From Albugo candida (lineage: Eukaryota; Oomycota; Peronosporomycetes; Albuginales): DNA of 64,000 nucleotides. The stretch spans positions 1 through 64,000 of the forward strand of contig JBDOQK010000086.1 in assembly GCA_040437565.1 (NCBI GenBank). Direction: 5' to 3'. Position numbers and translations under genes: made by a program. Of the stretch, positions 37,301-50,411 are shown piece by piece (within the stretch, counting starts at the first letter, position 1; every line of letters begins with the position of its first letter). The notes below the pieces were generated by a model. The model ran no database searches. It was not told the DNA's origin and saw nothing but the letters and a program-made list of their open reading frames with translations.

Positions 37301-39560
37301 AAGGCGCTGCGGAGTCGGAGGTAGATTCTCTAAAGGCCAACGACACGTGGAAAATGGTAACGCACGGATGAAATGCGCCCTGTTCACGCAAAGGGGGTGT
37401 GCAAGAAAAAATACAGATGCTAGGGGGAACGTCTAGCGCTACAAATCCAGCATGGTGGCGTGTAGAATGAACACTCCTTCGGTAAAAACTATACACTAAC
37501 ATTCGCCGCCGTGATGGACATGAAGACTCGGAAGGTTATCCTTGCACTTTCCGAGATATGTGGTGTATCGGCGCGTCATGGGACATGCCTAATGCGTATA
37601 TTAAGGCCTCTACTAAACCGGATCTGGGCATTTACTCATAAGTTCCACAAGGAATGAAAGTAAGTGAGAAGAAGCTACACCGTTTGTGGTGCTTCAACTC
37701 TAGCCCAGCCTTAATAGATTANNNNNNNNNNNNNNNNNNNNNNNNNNNNNNNNNNNNNNNNNNNNNNNNNNNNNNNNNNNNNNNNNNNNNNNNNNNNNNN
37801 NNNNNNNNNNNNNNNNNNNNNCGCAGCATGTCTGAAATATTAAGACCCTAAGCGATGATGCAAACGCGCAGCTTGTTCGTCTAACAAATAAAGACAACGC
37901 GGAAGAAGCTAACAACAAGAAGACCGCTTATCCTCTTGACATGAGTGTCGAATCAGCATCTGAGATGGACGCTTTATGTAACATACAGACAGAAACAACC
38001 AGCGATGTTTGCATGTCGGGTGGATCTGCGAGTGGTAACGAAAAACTTCAAGAATCAGGGCAAGCGTGGCGGAAGAACAAGTAATCTGAACAAAGCTACA
38101 GTCAATCAGCCAGAAGTGAAGATGAGGAAGAGATTCAATGAAACAAAGATCCCACCACGCGAGATTAGAGGTGCTGTTTATCGTGCGGATCCGAAGAATT
38201 GGAGAGAAGTCATGAATAGTGACAAGTTTGTGGAGTGGGAAGGCGCTGCGGAGTCGGAGGTAGATTCTCTAAAGGCCAACGACACGTGGAAAATGGTAAC
38301 GCACGGATGAAATGCGCCCTGTTCACGCAAAGGGGGTGTGCAAGAAAAAATACAGATGCTAGGGGGAACGTCTAGCGCTACAAATCCAGCATGGTGGCGT
38401 GTAGAATGAACACTCCTTCGGTAAAAACTATACACTAACATTCGCCGCCGTGATGGACATGAAGACTCGGAAGGTTATCCTTGCACTTTCCGAGATATGT
38501 GGTGTATCGGCGCGTCATGGGACATGCCTAATGCGTATATTAAGGCCTCTACTAAACCGGATCTGGGCATTTACTCATAAGTTCCACAAGGAATGAAAGT
38601 AAGTGAGAAGAAGCTACACCGTTTGTGGTGCTTCAACTCTAGCCCAGCCTTAATAGATTAAAGAAGCTGGAAGCCTCTGGGTGCAACTTCTACATTCAGA
38701 ACTACTTCGTGTTGGGTTCGTACAATGTGTCGCAGACTCGTGCCTCTACTTCAAATGATGTCACGATGGAAAGACTGTCGTCGTAGTATATGTTGACGAT
38801 TAGCTCGTGACTGGGATATCGAAGATTCGAGTGGATGATGTGTTTTACAATTGGCAACGCTACAGATCAAGGACTTGGGCGTCGTTAGCAAGTTTCTAGG
38901 GATGCGGCTTACTCATTCTCCAGAATTTGGTTATAAAATTGACCAAGAACAAATGGTAGATGAGCTAATACCTAAGTTCGGCCTACAAGATGCACACCAA
39001 GTGATGAACCCCCTATGGGCTAGAATATGATAATGACATGCGAGAAGCCAACCCGATCTTGCCCGCGGATGGGCTAGTCGAATCAGCATCACTAGAACAC
39101 TCTCAAATGAGCTCTTGAAGAAGCTGCGTATACTACTAGAAAGACCATCTATCTAAATCAGATTGGTTGATATACCGAGCGTAAAGCACTAATGCACCGA
39201 GCTACGCGTCGCGTCCATGCTCCTACGGTATGCGACTGGCAATTGATCAAAATAAGTACCAGTTATTTGAAAGGAACCAAGAACGTCAATTTTCAGCTTG
39301 GCCAGAAATAGGCTCAGCAAATCATTTCTGTGCACCTTTCAAGCGCAAGCGATGCGGACATTTGAGGGAATAAGATTACCCGCAAGTCGGTATGCGGAGG
39401 GATCTTTCGTGTGGGTGACATGATAGTAGTCTAGATGTGCCGGAAGAAAGCATAAAATCGCTATCAATTCTGGAAGCGGAGTTCATGTCAGCTTCACATG
39501 CCGGTCAACAGCTCCTGGGATTATGCGACCTAACTGTTTGTTGAGTTTCCCATTTCATTG
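34330..39560 (+). mobile_element. Ty1/copia fossil with all internal parts represented
   Basis: Parts in order on the plus strand: a leader (34,330-34,480), Gag (about 34,482-35,690, ending in a cysteine-histidine knuckle region), the protease (about 35,690-35,900), the integrase (about 36,150-36,800), the reverse transcriptase (about 37,000-39,050) and the RNase H (about 39,200-39,560). The order protease-integrase-RT is diagnostic of copia. It is broken many times (more than ten breaks) and cannot make a polyprotein. A clear LTR pair was not found, so age could not be judged from LTR divergence; the density of breaks says old. Part of it (36,883-37,721) is doubled by an assembly gap. Confidence 0.8.
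36883..38660. repeat. Gap-flank duplication, 839 bp, inside the copia fossil
   Basis: Bases 36,883-37,721 recur as 37,822-38,660 across the N run at 37,722-37,821. Translations of the two copies are identical (the same 121- and 87-codon frames appear twice), so this is an unmerged contig overlap and not two elements. Confidence 0.9.
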
Positions 39561-39592
39561 AACTGAAAGGAGTCCGACGACGAGGGAGTTCC

Positions 39593-39913
39593 TCAAATCC
39601 GTCCTCTTCCTTTAGCTCTAAAAAGAAAGCTTCGTTGGTAAGAAAAGACGTTGACTAGTGTAGCTTCACCGATTGATGGAAAATTGGACTTCTCATTTTG
39701 CGTCAAACCACTGCTGTGGCAAAGTGTACCCAGCGGCGAACGCAAGATGTGCAGCAACACATTCGTGTGAAGGAGACGATAGTGGTGAGTTGAAATCCAC
39801 AACACTGGGTGATCAGTAACGTACTGGATCCATTGGTCGATGTGGTATGCTGTTGGCGCCTTGCACATAGACATAAGATCAAAAAACGAGAGCGAGTTTG
39901 TTGCTAGTGTCAA
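39593..39913 (-). mobile_element. Possible copia RT/RNase H fragment, opposite strand
   Basis: A 106-codon minus-strand frame includes QYVTDHPVLWIS and LLHILRSPLGTLCHSSGL. These follow the pattern of the copia segment between RT and RNase H (the region usually reading R-x-L-R-Y-L-x-x-T-x-x-G). It faces the element at 34.3-39.6 kb. It may be a piece of a second copia family inserted next to the first. The resemblance is weak. Confidence 0.3.
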
Positions 39914-42004
39914 TTTCTCTTTTTTAGCTGATGCAGTCTAACCATTGCTCACCGTGAGAGCAGACTTGGTATAAATGCCAAGACGGAACCACTGACTTTC
40001 ATCGCCCACTTGTGCTGAACGTGATATCTGAGTTTGGCTCGGATGCTGCCAGTATACGATTTACTGTCTGTTACCGCACCACATGCTCCAATCATGGGCC
40101 ATTGAACATCATGCAACGATTGAGCACTTCATGCAGTGAAATCGGATATTTCAAAGCAAATTGGGGAATACTGTCTCTGGATTACGTGTATTTAGCATGT
40201 TTACTTGCTTTCTCAGCACAAGCATCCTGTTTCAATAACGTATCATTCTAAAAGGAGATTGACCGGATTTCAAATCTTGAATCATAGATTCACCACTAAC
40301 CACTTCTGCCATACTAGTCGGACGATTGTCTTTCTTTATCCGGATATGATTATTTTTGATCAAGTGAGAAGATTCTTTGCAATTGGGATGATAGCTATCC
40401 ACCACAAGTTTGGATGGTTATATTTGGTACCTCTTTAATAAGTCGTTTCTTATTGTAAAATCTATTTTTACATTGTCTGCGTCGATAGAATTAAGAACAT
40501 TGAAATATTTGCTCGTAGCCAAAACCATCCAACTTTTTCAGAGAAGCATTTCTTAATACCCTTTGAACGAGATAGATTGATCGGTTGCGCTTGTTTACAG
40601 TTCGAACCGGAGTCCAAGTTTCTTCAGTGGGTCGTATTTTTCTGCAACTTTACTCATTTTGTCGTTAACCAGAACAGAAGTGGGATGTTTCTGGTGCGTT
40701 GGATCCGATTTTGATACATCGGGTATTCTTCCGTCTTCAACGTTGCGTACAGAAGTGGCTTTAAGGTTGCCTAGCTTGCTTCCGAGACGTTGTTTTGACA
40801 TTTCAGGTATTTTGACATTGGTTTGGCACGTATTGGTGTTGCTTCCGCCTCCGCAGGCTGGCTTTCAGTTGATAAACCGGATTTCTTTTTCGGTTGCTGA
40901 ATGGTTGAGGGGTTTCATCGGTAGACGTAAGCAGTGTGGACTGTGCTATTTCACCCGTAGCTTACCAGCCAAGAGTGGAGAAGCTTTTCCTCGAGCCGAA
41001 TATTATCTCCCCTCGATGCATATCTGCTCACATTTGCCAACAATGACCTGCTCATGACAGCTTGTGCCGAGAAAATAAACGGTCCAAGTCGACATTGCAA
41101 GTATTTTTGAAGGACACTGTTTGCGGAAAGGCTCATACAGAACATCGAGAACAAGACGATGCAATGCCGACGCATTTCAAGTAATGACAATTCCAGTCCA
41201 ATTCCGAAAAAAAATCCAAGAACAATAGTGAACCTAGAATATTAAATTTTCGAAATGAGTATTTCCTTACGAGAATTGTAAAAGTAGTCGCAAATTACTG
41301 CCAGGTAATTTATCCAATTGGCCAATTTTAGCAGCTTCAAAACGCTCGTCGAAGATCACATTACCGTAATTTCGAGAAAAAAATTGCAGAATGTGCGATG
41401 TTGGAGTTCGAAACAGCGCTTGACAGTCTCCAATACAACCGAGAATTCGGCACTCGGTAACTGACAGGTTTTGCTGCAGTGAAGTTAGTAGACAGAACCT
41501 CCCAGCTTGGACGGCCCTCTTCGAAAAGCTTTTGAATGGCGCCTAGATCCGCAGTTGAAGGCTTCGGCATTTCAACCTTCCTGGTTGCTATTTTGGCCTC
41601 TTTCTACATTCGGATATCCTTCTGAACCTTCCTTATATCGATCAACGTAGGCCGATTATCTGTTTAACCGTTTTTTTTCGATGAATAGGTGATGATGTGA
41701 CTGTGTCATCGATGTCCATAGGGGTGGATGAAATCTGCTTCGTTGGACTAGCGTTTGGCTCAACAGTCATGGTCACATCTCATCGTTCCATTTGCGGGTT
41801 TTAATTGACTCCTGACAGCATTCAACGAAACATGAAAGGTGCACGAGTTGTGACACACAAACGTTGTTATTATGGGTAAACGCTAAATGCCGATCGATAG
41901 TATTCTGATGGAGAGAATAGTATTCGGATTGGCTGGGTTGATTAGAATTTAATACGGTTGAGCGGTGCTCAGCAGTTGGTAAATTGGGAAATAGACGCAG
42001 TTAT
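39914..42004. other. Unidentified; possible minus-strand decayed coding
   Basis: Minus-strand frames at 40,595-40,801 (KVAEKYDPLKKLGL), 40,951-41,190 and 41,361-41,570 (KPSTADLGAIQKLFEEGRPS) look protein-like. They could be upstream parts of the opposite-strand copia piece at 39.6-39.9 kb. I cannot assign them. Confidence 0.3.
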
Positions 42005-42170
42005 AGCGGCTTTAAGGTTACCTCAATACAGCAAAATCAACGAGACAACATATTACCATATCTACCAGGTATTGTCATGACACTTCATTATATGTTTATA
42101 TTTTATTCAAGATAGCCTAGGCGTAGAGAAGTCAGTCAAATTTTAGTGATGTTCCACCTTCAATTGATCT
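42005..42170 (+). repeat. LTR-end-like repeat shared with 385-560
   Basis: About 150 bases align with 400-560, including CATATTA-CATATCT/TATCATCTCT followed by AGGTATT, then GATAGCCTAGG, AGAGAAGTCAGT and TTTTAGTGAT. A conserved GGTATT after the putative LTR end is where copia elements carry their tRNA primer site. I read it as a fragment of a copia LTR end plus leader. No coding part follows. Confidence 0.5.
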
Positions 42171-43634
42171 GTTCTTTACTCTGTAGAATGAATGGGTGGG
42201 GGTACCTCTCTATCTACTTATGGTGACCGTATCAACATTCTGATGAGTTTTTGCATGGCACAACGACTCAATCAGACTTCTTTCGAGATATCATTTTTCC
42301 TCGCTACTATAAATGTTTTATAGCAAAATCGATCTGTCTGGTAGTAGCGCATGAATATGATTGAGGTTGGGCCCAACTGAGTTGAATCGTGTTTGCAGAA
42401 TAGACTAACGGAAAATCATTCGTCAACCAGTTCTTTTCCATATCCTGTTCAACTTCCAACTCGTGACACACCCTTTTGCGATTATGCACAATCAGCTATC
42501 CGACCAATCAAGTACCATTTTCAAAGATAGCTCTACGACATACACAGCAAACATGACACAAAAATTTGTAATTGCATTGTGTTACACGCATGCTTATGTG
42601 TGACGATAAATCTCAACATAGAGAGAATGTTGTAGCACTCAGAAAGTAAGCGTCAACACCACCAACACACCAGTAACTATATTATGGCTTGCCCGCCTTT
42701 GAAGGACTTTATTTAGTCAGAAAATGAACATCTTCTCATGCATGTGGCATTGGACGTGGTTGACCGGTAAAAAATCGCACCGTTTCCCTAGGAATGGCAT
42801 GTTGTTGCTCGTAGTATATGATGATGTGAATTAAGATTGTCTCAAAGATTTTTACCCCAATTCCATTGACTTTGTCAGACAGCCAATTCCTATGCACCCA
42901 GCAAATCTTAAACGTTTCCCCGTGATTCGTCTAGCACTTCCATACCTTGATAGTAAACGCTCACTCTCGTCGACATCGATTACATTGCTATCAGACGACA
43001 AACTTCTGAATTTCATACTTTATTGGTGTAGTAGGGTGACCGAAATAGACAAAGCCTCAGAATCCAATTTACAATGCGAAATAATTGTATGCATAGGATT
43101 ATATCTAGTTGTGAGTAAAATGTTAATGTTGCGGCAATAATGTTGACTATTATCTCACTGTATGATAATAGAGCAACAGAACATATATATCGTGTCTCAT
43201 GAGGGAGCGCTCAAATCTTAATTATACCGTCATAGAGTCACAGAGGGAAATCTTGAGTCTTCCGACCTCCTTCACGATCTTACTTTATTACGTCATCTCT
43301 GTATGTCTCGTCTTCCCACTGACTAAACGGTAGCCAGTCGAGTAACCAATCCTATTTTTTTTCTGAGTGATGCCTGCTATTCGCCCTCTGTCGTATCAAG
43401 CAAGAACTGTAGCACAAAGTATTTCAGCTGTAGACTCTTGATAACATTCTGAATGTTATCAACGCAAAGTCTCTTTCGAAAATCCCACATCAATATGATA
43501 CCAAGACTACGCACGAGTCGTATACTCTCCTTGTGTGGATGCTAATGCATATATAGGAAGCGGTTATCGTCGTCATTGATTTGGTTTCTCCGCACTACTC
43601 CATCTATGCAAACAGAGTCAGCCCATACAGCTGA
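42171..43634. other. No recognisable gene; may hold 5' exons of the membrane protein
   Basis: A plus-strand frame of 82 codons at 42,892-43,140 begins with ATG. It has no known motif. The membrane-protein exon at 43.6 kb lacks a credible start, so earlier exons may lie here, but I could not place splice sites with confidence. Confidence 0.3.
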
Positions 43635-44260
43635 GAATTTCTTTTGATTTCACCTGTGTCGCAAAATTGCTTGGGTATCGCTATAATTGAAAGATCATGG
43701 GCATCTCGCAACGTTTGCTATTTCCATTCCTGGATAGCGTTGCTAGTGCTGTACATTTACACCGTCCACAGCTGGCGGTTGAGCTCAAGGCTTTCTAGCT
43801 CAGTCTTCCACGTTGGATCTCAGATCTATCGGTGGCAATACATAAGCTCCAAGCTTCCATTCGATTTGTTCTTTTCGTGGGTTACAGCACTGTCACATGT
43901 GTCAATCTCATTAGCGCAATATCGTCAGACGTTTTTACCAATTGCAGTCTATATACTTCATCTATACATACTAGTCATGATTGCATTGATGACATTCCAG
44001 TACGCTCACGATCCTATATTCTCTTTGGTGATTATTTGGTTTCTGTCTGCAATTGCCAAAAAGCACGATACGTTCCCGAATGATTTCAAAACGCTGGATG
44101 ATAGGGTCTAATCTTCTGGTCCGAAGTAGCCCAAGTCACTGCCGAGATCTTTGTGCTTTTCGCTCTCATTATGATGTTATTATGGATGGGTAATGTCCTA
44201 CATGAAATAGCTTATACGAAGAGTCTTAGTGTTTACTGTTTTGTGTTTTAGTCAGAATGA
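43635..44260 (+). pseudogene. Multi-pass membrane protein, incomplete and frame-broken
   Basis: A plus-strand frame open from 43,635 to 44,111 encodes four hydrophobic helices: around WIALLVLYIY, FDLFFSWVTALSHVSIS, LPIAVYILHLYILVMIALM and IFSLVIIWFLSAIA, with tryptophans at helix ends. A second frame from about 44,107 to 44,255 continues with a fifth helix (AEIFVLFALIMMLLWMGNV), so one frame change separates them. No ATG lies at the beginning; an upstream exon or a lost start is likely. The pattern recalls tryptophan-rich integral membrane proteins, but I would not name the family. A real pseudogene and a sequencing error at the frame change are both possible. Confidence 0.45.
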
Positions 44261-44424
44261 GCATGTACACTCTGGAATGGGGCTTCCTGTGGATGATATG
44301 TCGGCTGTGGATTATGGAAGTAGTTGTTAATGATAGTAAGCATCTGTAGCAGATCGGCTGGATTAACTTTGAATATCAGCGTTGTCGGAAATTGTCATGG
44401 ACGCTTTTACTTCGGGAGATTTAT

Positions 44425-44490
44425 GCACCTTCCGTAGGAGCTGATCCGGCGCGGTGGTTCTGTAGCAACTTTCAAGAAAGATGAATTACA
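44425..44490 (+). repeat. Short copia-leader-like match
   Basis: CCTTCCG, then GCGGTGGTTCTGTA, matches by eye the leader in front of the copia Gag (34,335-34,375) and a motif at 1,473. It may be a stray leader or LTR fragment of the same family. Confidence 0.3.
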
Positions 44491-47400
44491 AATTAACTTC
44501 TACAGTTGCCACTTATCACTCCGTAATTTCTTCTCTACGCTAGAGAATTCTAACAAGCCTCAATGAGTAAAACCAATTTGTGGCTCGGCTGATGGCCGGT
44601 CACCATCCATTTTTCCTCGACAATGACCTGAGATATGCTTTGTTGCTCTCTGCGTTCTGATTTACAAGCCGGAGTGAGTAGAATGTAAAATGAGAAGAGT
44701 CTTCGAATAGGCAAGGGCTTCCTTCCATTAGTGCGTCTCTACCTTATCTCGAATGGTCTCTAATGGCAGATAAGCAGGTAAAAGCGAGGGCGCTAAGTCT
44801 GAATGCGGACAAGTTTGATACATGTAAGCCTCGAGGGCCTTATAAGGTATCAGATTACGCATAAATAATTGTGGTGACTGAAAGTAACTTTGAGACATCT
44901 CATCAAGCAGCTTTTGACAGAAGTAGATTGCACAGTCAATTGACTACTTAGTAATATTCTATGTATTTTGTCGAAGGCACAGTGCTTATAATTACCGTTA
45001 GCATAGTAGCGATTTGAAAAAGAAGCACAGCGAAAATAAAAGCAATACGAGTTGTACCGCACCACTGGAATCGATAGTACAGACATGGAATCTCCAGAAC
45101 AGCAGCAAATTGATATTAGTTATAGAGCACCACTGGACTCGATAATACAGACCTAGAAATTCGAGAACGTCCACAAAGCATTACCTGTCACTACATGCTT
45201 TTCCAACTGGATGATAGCAAAATCAATAGAAGAATCTGTGTGGTCTGCTAGAAAGTGATTGTTACTTGGCTCAGTGCCCAATGAAAAACCTTGAAATAAA
45301 TCCAGCATTCTCGCACGCAAATAGAAATGGCTGCCCTCCTGGTAGACAAGCAACAACAAATCGCGACAATATTACTGCATATGGATCTCTTATCCACAAA
45401 TCGTGCCATATCCACTATTTCACGCTCATAATTCGAACCGCAACATCAAACTGGCAGCTCATCACTTTAAAAATATCCTTAAGAGGATGTGTATTTGAGA
45501 GCAATAGATCTAAAACGGTGGAATCCAAATCATGAAGTGATGCATATCATTGTAGCAATTCATAACGCTAACAATGAAAAAACGTGTCAACATATACTTT
45601 TTAGGAAAAGTTTTATCTGTAAGTCATTTCTGTCTGAAAGAAATGATACACACTCATACAGATTCTTTGCGCTTTAGGATGCAATAATCACTGAAGCTTA
45701 AATGTTTTTATAGAAGCCAACTGAACACAGCCAAAGAGCTAAATACTGAATTTTATCGTATGATACGCAAGCGTCAGTAGATCTTAACGCATATATGGCT
45801 GCTTTTTAACTTGATGCAGGTTCAAACATCCGTCCAATCGTCATGATTGGATTACAGACCGCGATGGAAAGCAACTTTGCCACGGGGTTGCCTTTTATAA
45901 TGGCAAAGGTAGTTCATTCAAAGGTTCTTAGTCTATGCATCTGGATGGTCGACCAGCATTGAGCTCTTTAGAGAGTATTATCGATAGCATTCGATGGCGA
46001 TATCAGAAATAAACACTACCTAATCAGCCTGCAGTATCGGGTGATACTTCGGCGTTGGAAACAACGGCGACGCAAGTAATGTCCTCTGGCAACAATAAGG
46101 ATTGACTTAAAACTTTCAAATCTAATTTGAAGTAATGTGCTTCAGTGTCAGTTTTCTGTCCCATCAACGAATTTCCGTTTCGAAATGAACCCCCTTCACC
46201 AATAAGATTCCATTCTATCATTGGTAAGGAGCTTCTGACATTTCAAATTAACCACTTTATTCCCTACTTAATGCAATAAACGATGGTATACTGGAGGATC
46301 GCACGATTACAAGTCCAATCTTGAATATATCTTATGCTTTAAATATAAACTTCTCCCTTGCAGGAAGCAGGTATGTTTCTGACCATGGACGCTAGCACAG
46401 CACATAAACATACATGCGCAATTTGGATTAGCTAAATAAGCTTCAAAGAGATACAAATATAGATGCAGACTATAATCCAGCAAAAGGCAGACCAACATGT
46501 TCACAAAATTTCCGCATATCTAAGTATGTTATATCAGATGCTGTATAGACAAATGATGAGATTTGCATCGTCGTATTCCGTTATAAAAGATATTGTTTAA
46601 TTCAAGCATTTCCTGCTAAAATTCACTTAGTGAATGGAATGCATAAAGTCAGAATCATCTCAATGAGAAACATGGAGAGAATAAATGTCGTTACATTTAT
46701 ACTCTGTTTATCCGCAAGTCGAATGACGCAAATGCACGAGTAACTGGACAGAGTATCAGAACAATGTAGGGATGATAAGCTGATCTTTCAAAGTAGATGT
46801 TTTGTATCGTAGCTCTAGATCTACTCCATAAACGCACTCTCGCAAAAGAATTGAAAAGCAAGATCGTTTCATTCACGGACGCGCATAGCACATTCGAAAG
46901 TACTTCCGACCTAAACCGTTTATATATATGATTTTTCACGTGAAGTAGCATTAGAAATTTCGTAAGAGCAATTTTTACGCTCGCAATTCAATGAAGATTT
47001 TATTGTATTGAGTTTGACTTTAGACATTCCACGGGACAGGTGAAAAAAGATATGGAAGAGATTATCGAGGGTATGATCAAGCAGGGACCTCGTCAGAAAT
47101 TCGTAGCTGTCCAAAAAAAGTGATGTATGCTTATTATGACACGTGACGAGAAGATTTATTACTCTCGTAGGTTGTTGCAGATCATGTTGTCTATACACAA
47201 GAAACGGTAGAGCTTCTTGAACGTGAAACGAGGAAGAGCGTCTTGAAGTCCACGAACTTTCATTAAGATTTAGAAATTGGCTCTTCCTAAATACCAGTAC
47301 ATTTCATGAACAAAGTAAAACGAGCACACTTCCTATCCCTTGAAAGGAGTCGGCGCTCACGCAAGATAAACCGGAAAGAGTTCGACAAGATCGGTGCTAC

Positions 47401-50339
47401 ATGAACACTGAAACACTTGATGAAGAAAGTTTACAAGATCAAAGGGCAAAATCGTACATATATGAGCACGAAAGCGACCATGTTTCTTCTACCAGCTTGA
47501 AAGCTTTCAAATTAAACACTGAGAAAAGCCGAAAGTTCTGGAATCTATAAATAAAAAACAGATGCACCAGTCCAAGTGTAGTATGTTCAACACGAATGTC
47601 TTTGTACCAGACCCAGCACAGAAAAACTCTGGTAAATGTTTTGGAAATCTTGTGGACGCAATGATAATGAAACTCGAGTGGAGTTGCTCGCTTTGTGCCG
47701 AAAAAAATGTCCTTCAAATTTTCTCGCACTGATATCACAAAATCCAATGAACTGAATCCGAGTCACTTTTTGGTCTCAAAAATTTGTCTTTGAAGAAAAT
47801 TTGAGAGATTTGGAGATTCCAGAGAAACATTACTTTGGAAAAGCACAACAAATAGTCGATTCTTTGTGGTTAAGCTGATTACTAGTAACGATGAGATCAA
47901 TCCTTTTCTTCCCTTGATTGAGTCCATGGATGGGATATACGATCGACTTGCGAAGTCAATGAAGGCGTCCGATTTTGCTTTTCACTTATGAGGAGCAGTC
48001 AGAATGGGTTCTGGATAAAAAAAAAGATTCTGGAGTGAGGGATCACTGATCGCGATCGTGCAACTTATTCGAAGATAAAGAAGGAGAATCCGCGCAAATT
48101 TGTGGAAGCCAATGAGAAGTCGAGATGAGAGGAGTATATAGCGAAAGTTTGGATCCAATCGCAAATCATCAAGCGTAACTAAATACGCGTAAATCAAAAT
48201 AGCCATTCGGAGGTCAGTAAGTCGAATAAAGGCTCGGAATAAGCTTTCTTTTAGTCACGATCAATTGTCTCTATGTAGCGGATACACGTTTTGAGAGAGC
48301 GCGATGTTGATACTTCACTCCAATCCGTTTCTGAGATAGCAAAAGGATCAATACATTTTCAAATGTTCTTGGTAATCCATTCGAGCTACAGGAATCAATA
48401 TGCTATCTCACGAGCAACACGGATTGTAAAGATGTTTGCATCGTAGACACTTAGATCCTACCAAAACGTTCTCCTTGTGCTATCCTCGTTTGCATCGGTA
48501 GACTGGTAATGTAGAGTACAAAATGATGCTTTATCGCATTATTTTATTCGATGTGAGTTAGATCAAGTATCAAACTAGAACAACAGGAAGGATTTGACGT
48601 TCATACCCGCAGAGCTTCTATCCGTGATCAATCTTCATTGAAGAGCCATTCTTTGGTCGAACAGATGGAAACGTTCGCGTAATATATAAAAATATTCAGA
48701 CCAAGACAACACGCTCGAGGATCATCTACTTTACGTCCTAGCTTTTACTGATCGGAAAAAAGTTTAATAGAATTAAAGGTACTAAGAAATGCACACGTGT
48801 TACGATTATTCTGTCATACTCATTGATGCAACATAACGAGAGCAAAGTCATTCAATCTTTTTCGTCTTAGATCTCAAACATTGAAGTTGTTTGAAGGACA
48901 CAGGAAAATGTTCTCTCAGAATCGCTTCTGTTCTACGTTTAACGATACCGTAAGTTGACTCGTGACACTAGACAAGGTAACAAGCGGCTGGCTCTACTCG
49001 AATCTTGTTCAGATTCTAAGATCAAGTACGAGACAATTCAAAACTTCGATGTTGTGATCCATTTATATTGCCTCGAGTCGCTTCTGCTTGTAAATTTGGT
49101 GTTGCTACTACGTACCGTATCTGTGGCCGCGGACTGTTCATTGTTCTGTGATCATCAAACTATACTCCTTTTGAATATAAGCGCAAAAAAGATTTGTTAA
49201 AGATATCTATTGATGTGATCGTTCCCACGCAATGTGCTTAACAACTGATTTATAAGCTTCTTATCGACGGTAAAAAGACTAAGAGAAAAGACTTCGCCTT
49301 TTGAAGCAGGATCGGCGCGCAAAAAAAAACAATAGTAGTAGAATATGCGGTTCTAGATGCTGTTTCGATGCTTTACTCGATGTACCAGTGTCTTGATTTG
49401 GCATTATCACTTCAGTAGTATGATGGCCTCGTTATAACAGAACAGGAAGGCGTCGTAGTTATGTTTGCCGCCTTTGCGCACATGACGCAGGTTAGATATA
49501 AATTATTTGCATGGAAGAATCGCCTCATAAAATCAAATGTACAGCTTAGTTTATGAAATCCTGACTTCTCTTAGGTATGATATGGTTGTCATATGTGATC
49601 TTTGTGACGAATGGTACTATCTGCGCCAGAATTGCCTACTGTACATACGTCGAATGAGACGAGCACTAGTATTTTAATGTATACCAGTGAAATCTGTAGA
49701 CAATTGCTACCCAGTCAGATATGCTTGGCATTTTTTCAGCCTAGAAAAACGATCATAATATCAGCCCGGTAAAATGTTACAGTTTTTAATAAATATATCT
49801 GATTTCGCAGAATATAAGCAAAAAACCGCCCCAAGTATTCTATATGAGTATAATCACAGTGACATGTATGATATTGTGAGATTAAGCTTTCTTTTGTGGA
49901 GTGTTTCTGGCATGATGATGCTATCTTAGTACCACATACAAGTGTCTCAGATTCCTTCTAGCGCAATCTATGAAAGCCTCATTCAGATTGTCAGAGATCA
50001 TCGAAACGAAACTTAGTTAGCAGCAAAGGAGTCTCGACCTTCAAGTCATATTGATAAATAGAACGCAGCATCAGTGGGACACAAAACCGCATCGTCAAAA
50101 ATGAATTGTACCAATGCGCACAATTAGCCTATTTTTAGTATGAAGCACCTCTAAACGAGCTTAATTATCGTATATAACGTATACGATGCACCTGGAACGT
50201 GGATTGCACTTGGCTATAAAAAAAAGGCTCGTGTTGTAACGAATTCGAAGGCAGTGCCGCAAAATAAGACTACTCCGTCTATCTGTCCTCTCCGGTTGAG
50301 CATTACAAGCCAGGACAAGTACCCGAGTGTGTAAAAAAG
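44491..50339. other. No recognisable gene
   Basis: Scattered frames of 65-102 codons lie on both strands. On the plus strand around 47.6-48.1 kb, interrupted stretches such as KMSFKFSRTDITKSNE and TSNDEINPFLPLIESMDGIYDRL look like decayed protein of unknown family. One 81-codon plus frame at 48,955-49,200 has a hydrophobic middle. A 68-bp repeat lies at 45,060-45,195. Confidence 0.35.
45060..45195 (+). repeat. 68-bp direct repeat, two imperfect copies
   Basis: The stretch CACCACTGGA-TCGATA-TACAGAC begins at 45,060 and again at 45,128, a spacing of 68 bases. The second copy has drifted, mainly towards its end. Confidence 0.6.
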
Positions 50340-50411
50340 GTGTACGGATTGGCTGATTTGATGCCACGTGTCAGAAATAGCCATTTAATATTACGTATGC
50401 AAGAGAAAAAC

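Noticed and set aside
37006-38310. Two identical 121-codon frames suggesting a tandem gene duplication in the copia fossil
   Set aside because: The identical stretch begins exactly after a 100-N gap and ends with the bases that precede the gap, so it is a contig overlap.
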